A DNA stretch of 15,087 nt from Pseudomonadota bacterium (lineage in GTDB: Bacteria; Desulfobacterota; BSN033; WVXP01; G020346125), in the NCBI GenBank assembly GCA_030608745.1, contig JAUWDQ010000036.1, positions 1 through 15,087 of the forward strand, read 5' to 3'. The notes under the pieces were generated by a model that was given only the letters and a program-made list of their open reading frames with translations, made no database searches and was not told the origin of the DNA. How positions within the stretch are numbered: position 1 is the first letter of the stretch; every line of letters begins with the position of its first letter. Both the position numbers and the translations under genes were made by a program. This document shows positions 1 through 7,331 of this stretch, one piece after another.

Positions 1-578
1 ATGGCAACCTGACATTTCCCACTTTGCACAGCGGGCACCACCCCGTAAACACACGCAGCATGGCTACACAGGGCACACTTAAGATTATATCCTTCTTTGT
101 ATTCCCTCGCCAAGAGGAGCAGGCTTAGTTGAGTTGAATCACAATAAATCATACCGAAATCAGGCTCAAAATTGGTTGTCCTGAGCGGAGCCGACACCAC
201 TCCTACGTACCTGCCTACTTCCAAACGAGGAAATTCTTGGGCGTAATGGCTTCCGGCTTCCAGATTCTCCACATCATGCGGGAAACGATTATGCCCCTCC
301 AAGAAATGCTTCGGGGGTTCACCGAGCCCGTAACCTATAACCGGTTCAGGGCACCAGTTGTCTTCCTTCAGCATCGCAATTGCAGTTCCGTCCCGGCGCG
401 AAATCTGAAAAGCCTGGCACAGTGACAGGTGATGGCCAAAATCCTTAAGTGGTCTCTGCGCTCCCGTAGGAACATCACCTTCCTTTTCGAGCAATTTCAG
501 TGATAGAGGAAAGGTTTTCAACCGTAACTGCCTCTCAAGTTCCTCTCCATACCCATGGTAAATTTCAAGATCTGCCAT
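1..578 (-). CDS. DUF169 family protein, copy 1 (3' end beyond window)
   Basis: An open frame of 192 codons starts at ATG 578 and runs off the left edge with no stop. A near-perfect Shine-Dalgarno (TAAGGAGGT, 588-596) lies 9 bases upstream and fixes the start. The product opens MADLEIYHGYGEELERQL and carries DUF169 hallmarks: LPLSLK-type strand near residue 25, SLCQAF after a basic/proline stretch, then KEDNWCP, a Gly-rich turn, RYVGVVSAPL and a Cys cluster CALCSHAAC near residue 170. DUF169 proteins are widespread in anaerobes and their biochemical role is unknown. A second, different DUF169 gene lies at 8785-9390. The gene is separated from the upstream gene by 281 bases that hold a -10-like site and a hairpin, so it may have its own promoter. 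The family call is firm; function is not assignable. Confidence 0.82.
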   Translation of the reverse strand, partial: MADLEIYHGYGEELERQLRLKTFPLSLKLLEKEGDVPTGAQRPLKDFGHHLSLCQAFQISRRDGTAIAMLKEDNWCPEPVIGYGLGEPPKHFLEGHNRFPHDVENLEAGSHYAQEFPRLEVGRYVGVVSAPLRTTNFEPDFGMIYCDSTQLSLLLLAREYKEGYNLKCALCSHAACVYGVVPAVQSGKCQVA

Positions 579-605
579 TTTACCATTACCTCCTTACTTT
601 TCTGC

Positions 606-634
606 AGGGCCTATTTCACCCTGAAATAGGGCCT
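606..634 (-). promoter_or_regulatory. Inverted repeat upstream of the DUF169 gene
   Basis: The 9-base arms CCTATTTCA (610-618) and TGAAATAGG (622-630) are perfect complements around a 3-base loop. After one G-G mismatch three more pairs form, extending the stem to 606-634. It ends 10 bases before the ribosome binding site of the DUF169 gene and no T-run follows on the minus strand, so an operator or 5'-leader hairpin fits better than a terminator. The cognate regulator is not known; it does not match Fur, FNR or ModE consensus sites that I can recognise. Confidence 0.55.
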
Positions 635-662
635 TGGTGTGTTGATTTGGACCCCTGTGCCG

Positions 663-691
663 ATTATACGTTTAAAGAAATTATCAATCGA
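663..691 (-). promoter_or_regulatory. Possible sigma-70-like promoter of the DUF169 gene
   Basis: A perfect TATAAT (663-668, minus strand) lies in the AT-rich 281-base gap between the DUF364 and DUF169 genes (579-859). No good -35 box lies at 16-18 bases; the best partner at that distance (about 686-691) is poor, and a TTGATA is only 13 bases away. Transcription from here would place the 606-634 inverted repeat in the leader. Apart from this and the hairpin I see nothing in 579-859. Confidence 0.35.
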
Positions 692-859
692 ATTTCTAAA
701 GATAAAACTAAAATTATCAAAGAGCAACCACTTTTTTAAATATGATCCTCCGCTTCAAAAGCCAAAAAATAAGAAGCTCTAGAAGGCCCCTTTTCCGAAA
801 AAACTGCTAAGGGATATAAAAAATCAATGAAGTTAGAATCGAAAAGAGGGGATCTTTAA

Positions 860-1582
860 CTACCTCTGCTTGCCACAGGCACAGAAATGGTTCAAGCCCA
901 GGATTTTCGCCGCCCCGGATATGGTTATGCCATAGAAGATCTTCGGCTTTTGGATGAGAAATTCCCCGATGGTATCGTTGACGAGGGTCGTCCCCGTAAT
1001 AAGGACCACATCGCACCAGAGGAGGTTATCTCTGGCTTTCTCCGGTCCTTCTATTGGAACTCCGAATTTCACCTTCCCGATATTGTCGGGATCGAGGTCC
1101 GTTACTCTCAAACGGAACACCTCTGATAAAGTATCCACCATTCGGGGTTGGAACCCGACCACGGCAATCTTAGGCTGGTCGAATTTTTCCCCTATGTATC
1201 TGACTAGTTCAAGGCTGCATCGTTTCGGCTCCTCATCCTTGCAGTGGACGGCTTTATCGATTAATCCCACATGGTTCATGGTCGCATTTAGGGTCGAAAT
1301 GAAGACCGCCCGGTGGAAATTCGTCCTCAATTCCCTCCTCAAAATATCCGAAATTGTACCCTCATACTCCCCAAACATATCGGTGAAGGCCTGGCCGGGC
1401 GTTCCCCTTAGCTTCGCCTGCATCAATCGCTCCTTCCCCTTCAGCAGCGGATAGTCCAGTTCCTCAGGACGACCAATGGCTTCCTCCGGGGTTAGCGGCC
1501 GGGCAAAGACCCGGATCTTTTCGGATTCCAAGCCATTTTCCTTGGCAATATCGGCGAATTTTTCCCGCAAAGTCTCAAGCAT
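860..1582 (-). CDS. DUF364 family protein (putative metal-chelation domain), paralogue 2
   Basis: A 240-residue protein in which the C-terminal half is a Rossmann-like DUF364 domain: KIAVVGFQPRMVDTL (about residues 138-152), a DVVLITGTTLVNDT motif near 190-205, and a terminal YGITISGAAKILGL segment followed by a Cys-containing end (FCACGK). The N-terminal half (EAIGRPEE, DYPLLKGKE, GQAFTD) is unlike that of its upstream neighbour. The family is described as a putative heavy-metal chelation domain; no reaction is established. It starts at ATG 1582 with only a weak GACGGG upstream, 58 bases after the stop of the neighbouring DUF364 gene, so the two are probably co-transcribed. An in-frame stop lies 17 codons upstream, with no ATG, GTG or TTG in between, so the start cannot move far. 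Confidence 0.8.
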   Translation of the reverse strand: MLETLREKFADIAKENGLESEKIRVFARPLTPEEAIGRPEELDYPLLKGKERLMQAKLRGTPGQAFTDMFGEYEGTISDILRRELRTNFHRAVFISTLNATMNHVGLIDKAVHCKDEEPKRCSLELVRYIGEKFDQPKIAVVGFQPRMVDTLSEVFRLRVTDLDPDNIGKVKFGVPIEGPEKARDNLLWCDVVLITGTTLVNDTIGEFLIQKPKIFYGITISGAAKILGLNHFCACGKQR

Positions 1583-1640
1583 TTTCCCGTCTTCCCGAAC
1601 GGGTCCGCTAAAGAAAACCCGAATTTTTGGTTATGTCGCC

Positions 1641-2363
1641 CTACCTCATCATGGTGAGCAATTTGACCCCATGGTGATGCAACTCCTGGAAGGTAGCCCC
1701 CTGGCTGATGAAACGGATTACCTCTTGGGGTTCTACCACTTTTGAACCCGAGATAACGTCGATCCCATAATCGAAGAGAACGGGAGTAAGGGGTGTTGTA
1801 GGACCGACCAAGGAGATAAAGCTTCCCTTGCATTGAACCAAGAGGCCCTCCAAGGTGTGATTGATAAAGGCGGTTCCAGTAATCCCCACTACATCGCACT
1901 GGGGCAGGATTTCCTCAGCCGCGTCCTCCGGAAGATCCCCCTTCAATGGCCGTTTCTCGATAACCCAGAGGTTTTTGGCAGATTCTTTTAACATGCTAAT
2001 AAAGGGGAAATGGCCCACAACAGCCACATTCTTTCCCCTGCCCTTTTCCAGCAGGATCTCATAGGCATTGGCCTCGACGCACATGGATTCATCGATGTCG
2101 ATGAGGGAATTGATAGCCGCCATGCCGATGGACGCCTCCAGGAGATTTTCAGACCGGGAATAGAGGGCGAGTTCAAAAGCACTCTTTTCCGTTAAATGTC
2201 CCACATCCTTTACGCCCTTATGGGGACGAACTTCTTCCTTAAAGGTGGAGGCGAGGCCGCAGTATCTGCTCAGTACCGCTGTCCAATTGGCACAGACATG
2301 AATTCCCCTCACCTTCGTTTCTCTATGGGTGAGGGAATCGATCACATCGTCCAAAACTTTCAT
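1641..2363 (-). CDS. DUF364/DUF4213 family protein (putative metal-chelation domain), paralogue 1
   Basis: A 240-residue protein with a DUF4213-like N-terminus (VRGIHVCANWTAV, about residues 18-30) and a classic DUF364 domain: NVAVVGHFPF, an acidic/proline strand LKGDLPEDAAEEILP, CDVVGITGTAFINHT, and VGPTTPLTPVLFDYGIDVISG. The start is placed at ATG 2363 (MKVLDDV) behind GAAGGGAT; a TTG 8 codons upstream is less likely because it adds only a basic tail. The next gene downstream is a divergent paralogue of the same length. Both follow the radical SAM gene. Loss or gain of a bound metal ligand cannot be judged from sequence, although several Cys and His residues are present. Confidence 0.85.
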   Translation of the reverse strand: MKVLDDVIDSLTHRETKVRGIHVCANWTAVLSRYCGLASTFKEEVRPHKGVKDVGHLTEKSAFELALYSRSENLLEASIGMAAINSLIDIDESMCVEANAYEILLEKGRGKNVAVVGHFPFISMLKESAKNLWVIEKRPLKGDLPEDAAEEILPQCDVVGITGTAFINHTLEGLLVQCKGSFISLVGPTTPLTPVLFDYGIDVISGSKVVEPQEVIRFISQGATFQELHHHGVKLLTMMR

Positions 2364-2428
2364 AATATCCCTTCTCTTTCTCCGCAAATGAGTTTCGTGT
2401 TCCCCATGGAGGCCACCTCCGGCGATGC

Positions 2429-3355
2429 TCAGCGAGGGATTTCGTAAAAAATCTTGTGGCCGTGTAACCTGTGGCGAATTGCATTGCCATCGAGCAATAA
2501 TTTCAGATGCTTTATAACCTCTTGCGGGTGGAGTCCCAAGATCTCCGCCATATCTTCAGCGGTAAGTGGTCTTCTCTTCAAGGCATCGATAATGTGTGCC
2601 TCAACCTCTCTCTTCCGTCCGGGGGACTTATCTCCTTGATAAGGATTTATAACCGTTGCCTTGGCGCCGAAATTCTCGCCGATCTCCCTGAGCCTCTCCT
2701 CGTCCAAGGGAGAAGCGAAATCCTCAGCAGGGGGTCGGTAAACCGTATTGAGCTGAATCCGGTCGGGATTGATTTTCTCCAATACCTCTTTCATCTTTGC
2801 GACTTCGGAAGGATCGTCATTGACGCCCCGGCAATAGAGAATTTCAATCCAGATTTGTCCCCGGAATCGCTCCCTGAAATCAACTATCCCCTGGATGACC
2901 CGATCGATTTCAAGGGAGTCTTCGGGCCGGTTGATGGTTTCATATACGGTCTTTGAGATGGCATCCAAAGAGGGGACCAACAGATCCGCCTCGCTGAGGT
3001 CCTTTTTAACCTCATCCATAAAGAGGAGGGATCCATTCGTTATAACGGCCACCGGTATTGAGGTCATCTGCTTGATTTCCCCGATGATCGGTCCAATCTG
3101 GGAATGCAAGGTGGGTTCCCCCGAACCGGAGAAGGTAATATAGTCAACGGGGTTTTTCATATGGCCCAAAAAGTCCTCTATCTCCCGGATGATCGGTTTG
3201 GCGGGTATGTATACGCCTCGTTTAATGGTCTTGTTGGTCGTCCTCCCCAACTGGCAGTAAATACATTCGTAAGTGCACGTCTTCAGTGGGACCAGATCGA
3301 CCCCAAGGGAAAAGCCCAATCTCCTGGATGGAACAGGACCGTAAAGGTATCGCAT
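2429..3355 (-). CDS. Radical SAM protein, COG0731-like, with C-terminal winged-helix region
   Basis: A 308-residue protein beginning MRYLYGPVPSRRLGFSLGVD, typical of COG0731 (wyosine-synthase-related Fe-S oxidoreductases). The radical SAM cluster is C27-x3-C31-x2-C34 (CTYECIYC). A SAM-binding FSGSGEPT motif (GGE-like) follows near residue 75-82. The TIM-barrel portion runs to about residue 225. The last 60 or so residues (RPLTAEDMAEILGLHPQEV...) resemble a winged helix. A GGAGAGAGAGA ribosome binding site directly precedes ATG 3355. It sits 43 bases downstream of an MBL-fold gene; that spacer holds an imperfect palindrome. The substrate is unknown. In this neighbourhood a maturation role for a cofactor or partner protein is plausible, but tRNA modification cannot be excluded. 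Confidence 0.88.
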   Translation of the reverse strand: MRYLYGPVPSRRLGFSLGVDLVPLKTCTYECIYCQLGRTTNKTIKRGVYIPAKPIIREIEDFLGHMKNPVDYITFSGSGEPTLHSQIGPIIGEIKQMTSIPVAVITNGSLLFMDEVKKDLSEADLLVPSLDAISKTVYETINRPEDSLEIDRVIQGIVDFRERFRGQIWIEILYCRGVNDDPSEVAKMKEVLEKINPDRIQLNTVYRPPAEDFASPLDEERLREIGENFGAKATVINPYQGDKSPGRKREVEAHIIDALKRRPLTAEDMAEILGLHPQEVIKHLKLLLDGNAIRHRLHGHKIFYEIPR

Positions 3356-3382
3356 TCTCTCTCTCCAAGGAATTTCTTATGC

Positions 3383-3406
3383 AAACCTCAGATTCATCTC
3401 AGGTTT
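3383..3406 (-). promoter_or_regulatory. Imperfect 24-base palindrome between the MBL and radical SAM genes
   Basis: Arms AAACCTCAGAT (3383-3393) and ATCTCAGGTTT (3396-3406) are complementary at 10 of 11 positions around a 2-base centre. The repeat overlaps the stop codon of the MBL-fold gene (3399-3401) and lies 27 bases before the radical SAM start. No T-run follows on the minus strand, so it is not a standard terminator. It may be an operator or an mRNA hairpin that protects or separates the two messages. Confidence 0.45.
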
Positions 3407-4238
3407 CGAACACCGCCCCCACATGGCCAAAAAAGAATCTATCCCCAAATTCCTGAGCTAACCTCATGGAGGCCCTCATCCCTGTGCAGTGAGAAACACC
3501 AATATACTCTATTGCCAGCCTTTTGATGGCATCGATGGACTCCTCGAGCTGCTCAGGGGTTAGAAATTGCAGGTGAGTCCCCCCTAAGAGGGCGTAAATC
3601 TTCTCCTTCCCCGTCTTCTCCATGACGTGGTTGATGGTGTTGATCATGCCCGAGTGGGCGCATCCGAAAATGATCACCAACCCCTTTGGCGTATCCAGAA
3701 CGAGGGACTGATCATCCAAGAATTGATCGGTCACCCAATCCCCATTCACTTTGGCGAAGAGCCTCGGGTCGGGCTTCTCAAAAGAGGTGTTCCTCGGAAC
3801 TTCTCCCGTTAAGAAAATCCCCTTCTCCGGCTCATAGAACTCTTTCTTCAAAGCAAATCGTGCCCCGGAGAACTCGAGATACGCTCGACGATAGGGGATA
3901 CCGACAAATCTCTTCTCCTCCCGCTCATCTTGCTTGACTACGGCGATCCGTTCCGTAAAGATGTGGGGATGTGCCAGTACCTCAACTTCTCCCCTCAGTC
4001 CTAATACGTCCGGCAACCCTCCGGTATGGTCGTAGTGCCCGTGACTCAAAAAGATTTTCTTGATGCCCATGAGATCTTTTCTCCAAAGGAGGGCATTACG
4101 AATAATGGAAAACCCGCTTCCGGTATCGAAGAGATAATTCCCGGCCTCTGTTTGGATGAAAGCTGAAAACCCGTGTTCCCCAATTCCAACCCTGGCACCT
4201 ACAGTGTTCTCGCACAAAACGGTAATTCTTGCCTTCAT
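3399..4238 (-). CDS. MBL-fold metallo-hydrolase, COG1237-like, copy 2
   Basis: A 279-residue metallo-beta-lactamase-fold protein. It shows the dinuclear metal motif HxHxDH at residues 66-71 (SHGHYDHTGG), a later FGCAHSGM with the third metal histidine, and a C-terminal SHCTGM segment. This pattern and length fit COG1237, the group that includes archaeal dihydropterin/aminobenzene phosphate synthases involved in methanopterin synthesis; most members are of unknown function. Start ATG 4238 overlaps the stop of the HdrC-like gene by ATGA (4235-4238), so translation is probably coupled. A second COG1237-like gene lies at 5897-6688 in the same operon. Substrate unknown. Confidence 0.87.
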   Translation of the reverse strand: MKARITVLCENTVGARVGIGEHGFSAFIQTEAGNYLFDTGSGFSIIRNALLWRKDLMGIKKIFLSHGHYDHTGGLPDVLGLRGEVEVLAHPHIFTERIAVVKQDEREEKRFVGIPYRRAYLEFSGARFALKKEFYEPEKGIFLTGEVPRNTSFEKPDPRLFAKVNGDWVTDQFLDDQSLVLDTPKGLVIIFGCAHSGMINTINHVMEKTGKEKIYALLGGTHLQFLTPEQLEESIDAIKRLAIEYIGVSHCTGMRASMRLAQEFGDRFFFGHVGAVFET

Positions 4239-4618
4239 GATCCTTCCCCCTCATCAGCCATCAATAGCGCCACCTTCTCCCGGCCCAAAAACCTGACAAC
4301 CGGAAGCCCAAATAATTCACGGATTTCATTGAACTGGCTATCTCCGAACCAAAAACCCTTCCTGAAAATCCCATCGATTCCCCTACGGATGAGCTCGGGG
4401 ATTATCTCTTTTCTCCTCCTTTTCATCATGAACCCAAAGATGTCCACCCCTTGAGGACAAACCTCCATGCACCTCCAGCAGTTGGCGCAGCTCCAGGCCC
4501 CATCCCCCGAGAGCTCGTTCAATTCCGACGCGATCGAATAGCCATCCATTTGCGTGATGATACAACAATCCACACACTTCATACAATGATCGCAATCTTC
4601 CGGGATATCTACCCTCAC
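4235..4618 (-). CDS. HdrC-like 4Fe-4S subunit
   Basis: A 127-residue protein with two ferredoxin-type motifs: C9-x2-C12-x2-C15-x3-C19 and C44-x2-C47-x2-C50-x3-C54-P (CANCWRCMEVCPQG). The second motif with following DIFGFMMKRR helix is typical of HdrC of heterodisulfide reductase and related quinone or thiol oxidoreductases. The family transfers electrons between HdrA-type flavoproteins and the HdrB catalytic subunit. Here the HdrB-like gene lies 10 bases upstream (4629-5453). There is no HdrA gene within the window, so the electron donor must be elsewhere or be one of the ferredoxin-domain proteins here. No membrane segment is visible, so it should be cytoplasmic. Confidence 0.87.
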   Translation of the reverse strand: MRVDIPEDCDHCMKCVDCCIITQMDGYSIASELNELSGDGAWSCANCWRCMEVCPQGVDIFGFMMKRRRKEIIPELIRRGIDGIFRKGFWFGDSQFNEIRELFGLPVVRFLGREKVALLMADEGEGS

Positions 4619-4628
4619 AATTCCTCCC

Positions 4629-5453
4629 CTAATGACGAAATACCCCTATCTCATCCTGAGGGAAACCCAAGGCCAAGCCAATGAGCTGAGGAAGGGATAT
4701 GAGGGGCATCCTCTTTCCCCCATTTTTCAGCTCCATCTGGCCCTGGTACCTATCTAAAAGGAGGAGACAATTTCCACAACAAACGGAGATCATCTCCGCC
4801 CCGCCTTTGATTGCCGATTCCAGCTTCCTTTTCCCCACCTCCAATGCCATACCTCTGTCAAAGAGGAGGATTGTTGATCCGCAACAACCCCTCTCCGCGG
4901 GATAGTCAACAACCCCAGCTCCCAAAGCCGATACGATCCCCCGCATGGCTTGAAAGCTTAAGGTGTCTTGCTCTGGAAGAATCTCAGAGGGCCTCATGAT
5001 CTGGCATGGATGGGAAAGGGCTACGTTGAAATTAAGCGGGCTAACCACGGATTCCCTGATCTCATTGACACGATCGACTAAAATCTCCACAATGTGGCGA
5101 ACCGTGGTCGTGCCGGCGTAGCCCAAGTCCAACCTCTTCAAACGGCTATTGGTCCTTTCCAAGAGATTCGGATCCTTTTCAAGATAGAAGTTTGCCCTCA
5201 AGAAAGTATTCGTACAGCTTCCGCAAAGGGTGATGATATCCATTCCCAGCCTCTCCGCTCGGGCGAGACTGTATGCGGGGAGGTTAATCCAATCATCCCT
5301 AACCCCGGAAACCAGGGAAGAACCACAACAGCAAAACTCCTCCATATCCAGGGCCTCAATGCCCAACTTACTCAGGATCTGCCTTGAAGCCAGCTCATAT
5401 TCATGAAAACGGCTGAGCACCAGACATCCCGGGTAGAGAATCATCCTTTCCAT
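4629..5453 (-). CDS. HdrB-like CCG-domain subunit
   Basis: A 274-residue protein with both CCG cysteine sets that bind the noncubane [4Fe-4S] clusters of HdrB. The first is C10 (YPGC), C41-C43 (CCCGSS) and C77-x2-C80. The second is C150 (SHPC), C190-C191 (GCCGS) and C226-x2-C229. In HdrB these clusters reduce heterodisulfides. In bacteria without methanogenic CoM/CoB, related subunits act on other disulfides or in electron confurcation. MERMILYPGC matches the family N-terminus, so start 5453 (or the second Met at 5444) is right even though it overlaps the end of the MOSC gene by 53 bases. It is followed 10 bases later by its HdrC-like partner. Confidence 0.9.
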   Translation of the reverse strand: MERMILYPGCLVLSRFHEYELASRQILSKLGIEALDMEEFCCCGSSLVSGVRDDWINLPAYSLARAERLGMDIITLCGSCTNTFLRANFYLEKDPNLLERTNSRLKRLDLGYAGTTTVRHIVEILVDRVNEIRESVVSPLNFNVALSHPCQIMRPSEILPEQDTLSFQAMRGIVSALGAGVVDYPAERGCCGSTILLFDRGMALEVGKRKLESAIKGGAEMISVCCGNCLLLLDRYQGQMELKNGGKRMPLISLPQLIGLALGFPQDEIGVFRH

Positions 5454-5895
5454 CCCGATCCCTCACGATTTTGACGACATCGCCCACCTTAACCTGACCG
5501 CTTTTCGTGACCTTGCAGAATATGCCTTCCTCTCTGAGCAGCGAATATCCATGGAAAGAGTATGTGTGGGGAGCGGACGGATCCTTTCCGACTCCTATAA
5601 CCTTCAGCCGAGCCCCTCCCACTTGAATCTCGGTCCCGATGGGAAATGTCTTCAACTCCAATCCTTCGATTGTGATGTTTTCTGCGAAAGAACCCGGAGG
5701 AGCTTCAATACCCGTCCTTTGGCAGATGGCCTGAACGGATTCCATTGTCAGGAGGCTTACCTCTTTCTCCGTGCCTGCATGGGAATCGCCCACCAATCCT
5801 ATGCCCTTCTTAATATATCCCCTTTGAACATTCTCCTTGGGATCGCTTCGCCTTTTACTCAGGCAAACTCCCACCACCCTTCCCATTGAACCCAT
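5401..5895 (-). CDS. MOSC domain protein lacking the usual catalytic cysteine region
   Basis: A 164-residue single-domain MOSC protein. It contains GLVGDSHAG (33-41), EVSLLTMESV, PPGSFAENITIEGLEL (67-81) and a C-terminal VKVGDVV strand. MOSC domains are related to the Moco sulfurase C-terminus and are thought to carry sulfur for, or bind, molybdenum cofactor. Small bacterial homologues usually contain an IGKECHxxC segment. Here the equivalent stretch (about 103-120) reads GKDPSAPHTYSFHGYSLL with no cysteine; the nearest is C127. Start ATG 5895 is chosen because GAGGT precedes it by 10 bases and it begins one base after the stop of the MBL gene. The 3' end overlaps the HdrB gene by 53 bases. 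Confidence 0.85.
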   Translation of the reverse strand: MGSMGRVVGVCLSKRRSDPKENVQRGYIKKGIGLVGDSHAGTEKEVSLLTMESVQAICQRTGIEAPPGSFAENITIEGLELKTFPIGTEIQVGGARLKVIGVGKDPSAPHTYSFHGYSLLREEGIFCKVTKSGQVKVGDVVKIVRDRDGKDDSLPGMSGAQPFS

Positions 5896-5896
5896 T

Positions 5897-6688
5897 TTAT
5901 CCCGTACCTCGGATGACCCGAATAACCTTGCCAACTCCCCCTGCGATGAAGTGCTCCCCATAGAATTTCCTGAAAAGACTCATGGCTGAGTCTCCTGTAC
6001 AATGACATGGGCACACCCACTCAACACCGCTCTCTTTAAAGGATTCAATCACTTTTATTATCTCCCACTCATGTGCGGAAAACAAGTGATACCCGCCCAT
6101 GACCAGGTAAATTTCCACCGTAATCAGGGCCTTTGCCCTTTTGATTACCCTTATAATCCCGGGATGGGCACACCCGGTTAAAACAATCGCTCCCTCATCG
6201 GCCACGAAAATAAGAGACTGTTCCTTGGTCCATACTCCCATCTCCCCTGTGGAAAAAACACCCGGGGAGATCTCCGTCGGGGAATTGATCCTTACCACCC
6301 TGCATCCACGGGCCATTATGGGCCCATCGAATCCCATGGGAAAGGACTTCGGAATACAAACCTCGAGATGCGGGTTAAGTGCCGATAACTCCCAAAGTCC
6401 CCCTATGTGATCCCCATGGATGTGGGAGAGAAAAACCATGTCAACCCGGGTCGGATCCTTTCCCAGGGTTTCCATATGAGAAAGCAACCGGTTACCCTCA
6501 CCGCCCGTATCGAAAATGAGGGTTTCCCCATTCCATTCCACAAGACAGGAAAATCCCCAAGCGCTTCTTAGTCGCGGATCAAACGGGGTATTATCGTACA
6601 GGATTGTAAGGGTGGGAGATGAGGAGGATCCCCATCGTCTGTTGGGATTGGCTACTGAAGAACGCCTATCCGTTGGCCTGTGCGCCAA
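5897..6688 (-). CDS. MBL-fold metallo-hydrolase, COG1237-like, copy 1
   Basis: A metallo-beta-lactamase-fold protein of up to 263 residues. The metal motif is HxHxDH at residues 89-94 (SHIHGDHIGG). Later come LTGCAHPGI and CPCHCTGDSA, matching COG1237. It is a paralogue of the gene at 3399-4238 but shorter, lacking most of the central insertion. The start is uncertain: TTG 6688 is the only usual start codon before the conserved TLTILYDNT strand, and an in-frame stop lies 5 codons upstream of it. The N-terminal 25 residues are basic and low-complexity. It sits 27 bases after the DnaJ-like gene and one base before the MOSC gene. Substrate unknown. Confidence 0.83.
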   Translation of the reverse strand: MAHRPTDRRSSVANPNRRWGSSSSPTLTILYDNTPFDPRLRSAWGFSCLVEWNGETLIFDTGGEGNRLLSHMETLGKDPTRVDMVFLSHIHGDHIGGLWELSALNPHLEVCIPKSFPMGFDGPIMARGCRVVRINSPTEISPGVFSTGEMGVWTKEQSLIFVADEGAIVLTGCAHPGIIRVIKRAKALITVEIYLVMGGYHLFSAHEWEIIKVIESFKESGVEWVCPCHCTGDSAMSLFRKFYGEHFIAGGVGKVIRVIRGTG

Positions 6689-6715
6689 ACTCTTACCCGT
6701 TTATGCCGCATGAAA

Positions 6716-7330
6716 TTACAGGAGAAGCCTCACTTCAAAATAGATCGTCTCTTCTTCCAGGGGAATCCTTAATTTCGTTCCATCCATCACCCCTGGAGGG
6801 ATCCGGATTAGATATCTCCGGCGGCGCCCATTCGTTTCAACTGCGATTTCCCTCTCGGTACCGTGGATCGCCTCGTTTTGGCTCACCGGGAGATCGTAGA
6901 TGTGCCTATCCCAATCCATGGTTTTAAAGGAAGAACTCCGATTAAAACCCCTGCGCAAAAACTTTCGGCGGCCGCGGCCGCACCGTTTCCACCCCCTGCC
7001 GCAAAAAAACCTGTCTGCGAAATCCTCATCGAATCTCAGCCCAAACTCCCCGAAGATGGCCTCAAAATCAAAAGCTCGAAAGAGATCATCCTCTCGATAT
7101 CTACGGCTAAAACGGTTAGGGCCGAAATGGTCATATTCCCTTCTCTTATCCCGGTCACCCAGCACTGCATAGGCCTCATTGATCTCCTTGAACCTCTCCT
7201 CGCTCTCCAAATCCCCTGGGCATCGATCGGGGTGATATTTCAGGGCCAATCTCCTGTAAGCCCTTTTTATCTCCTCCTCTGCGGCATCTCGGCTTACGCC
7301 CAATATGCTGTAATAATCCCTTTTAACCAT
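6716..7330 (-). CDS. Short DnaJ-like co-chaperone
   Basis: A 204-residue protein with a complete J domain (residues 1-70): DYYSILGVSRDA, the HPD tripeptide at 33-35 that stimulates Hsp70 ATPase activity, and NEAYAVLGDRDKRREYDHFG. An Arg/Phe/Asp-rich linker follows, without the DnaJ zinc-finger repeats. The last 60 residues (RYLIRIPPGVMDGTKLRIP) correspond to one C-terminal beta domain. It is therefore a CbpA-like type II protein shortened to one substrate-binding domain. The start ATG lies one base after the stop of the broken ferredoxin gene. An Hsp70/J-protein pair helps IscU-type scaffolds hand over Fe-S clusters in the Isc system; a similar job here is an inference from context. Confidence 0.87.
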   Translation of the reverse strand: MVKRDYYSILGVSRDAAEEEIKRAYRRLALKYHPDRCPGDLESEERFKEINEAYAVLGDRDKRREYDHFGPNRFSRRYREDDLFRAFDFEAIFGEFGLRFDEDFADRFFCGRGWKRCGRGRRKFLRRGFNRSSSFKTMDWDRHIYDLPVSQNEAIHGTEREIAVETNGRRRRYLIRIPPGVMDGTKLRIPLEEETIYFEVRLLL

Positions 7331-7331
7331 C

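Noticed and set aside
500..739. Plus-strand open frame of 79 codons over the left gap
   Set aside because: It overlaps the start of the DUF169 gene and runs through the inverted repeat and the promoter region on the opposite strand, has no ribosome binding site and an amino acid make-up without recognisable motifs.
780..860. Possible terminator after the second DUF364 gene
   Set aside because: Several T-runs occur on the minus strand but no stable stem lies directly before them; the best arms (CCCTT/AAGGG) are 20 bases apart.
954..1454. Plus-strand open frame of 166 codons inside the DUF364 gene
   Set aside because: It is antisense to a clear family member, rich in Ser/Thr/Pro as expected from reverse reading, and has no ribosome binding site.
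2408..2420. GGAGG-CCA-CCTCC hairpin upstream of the first DUF364 gene
   Set aside because: Five pairs only, no T-run and no further extension; may be chance in GC-rich sequence.
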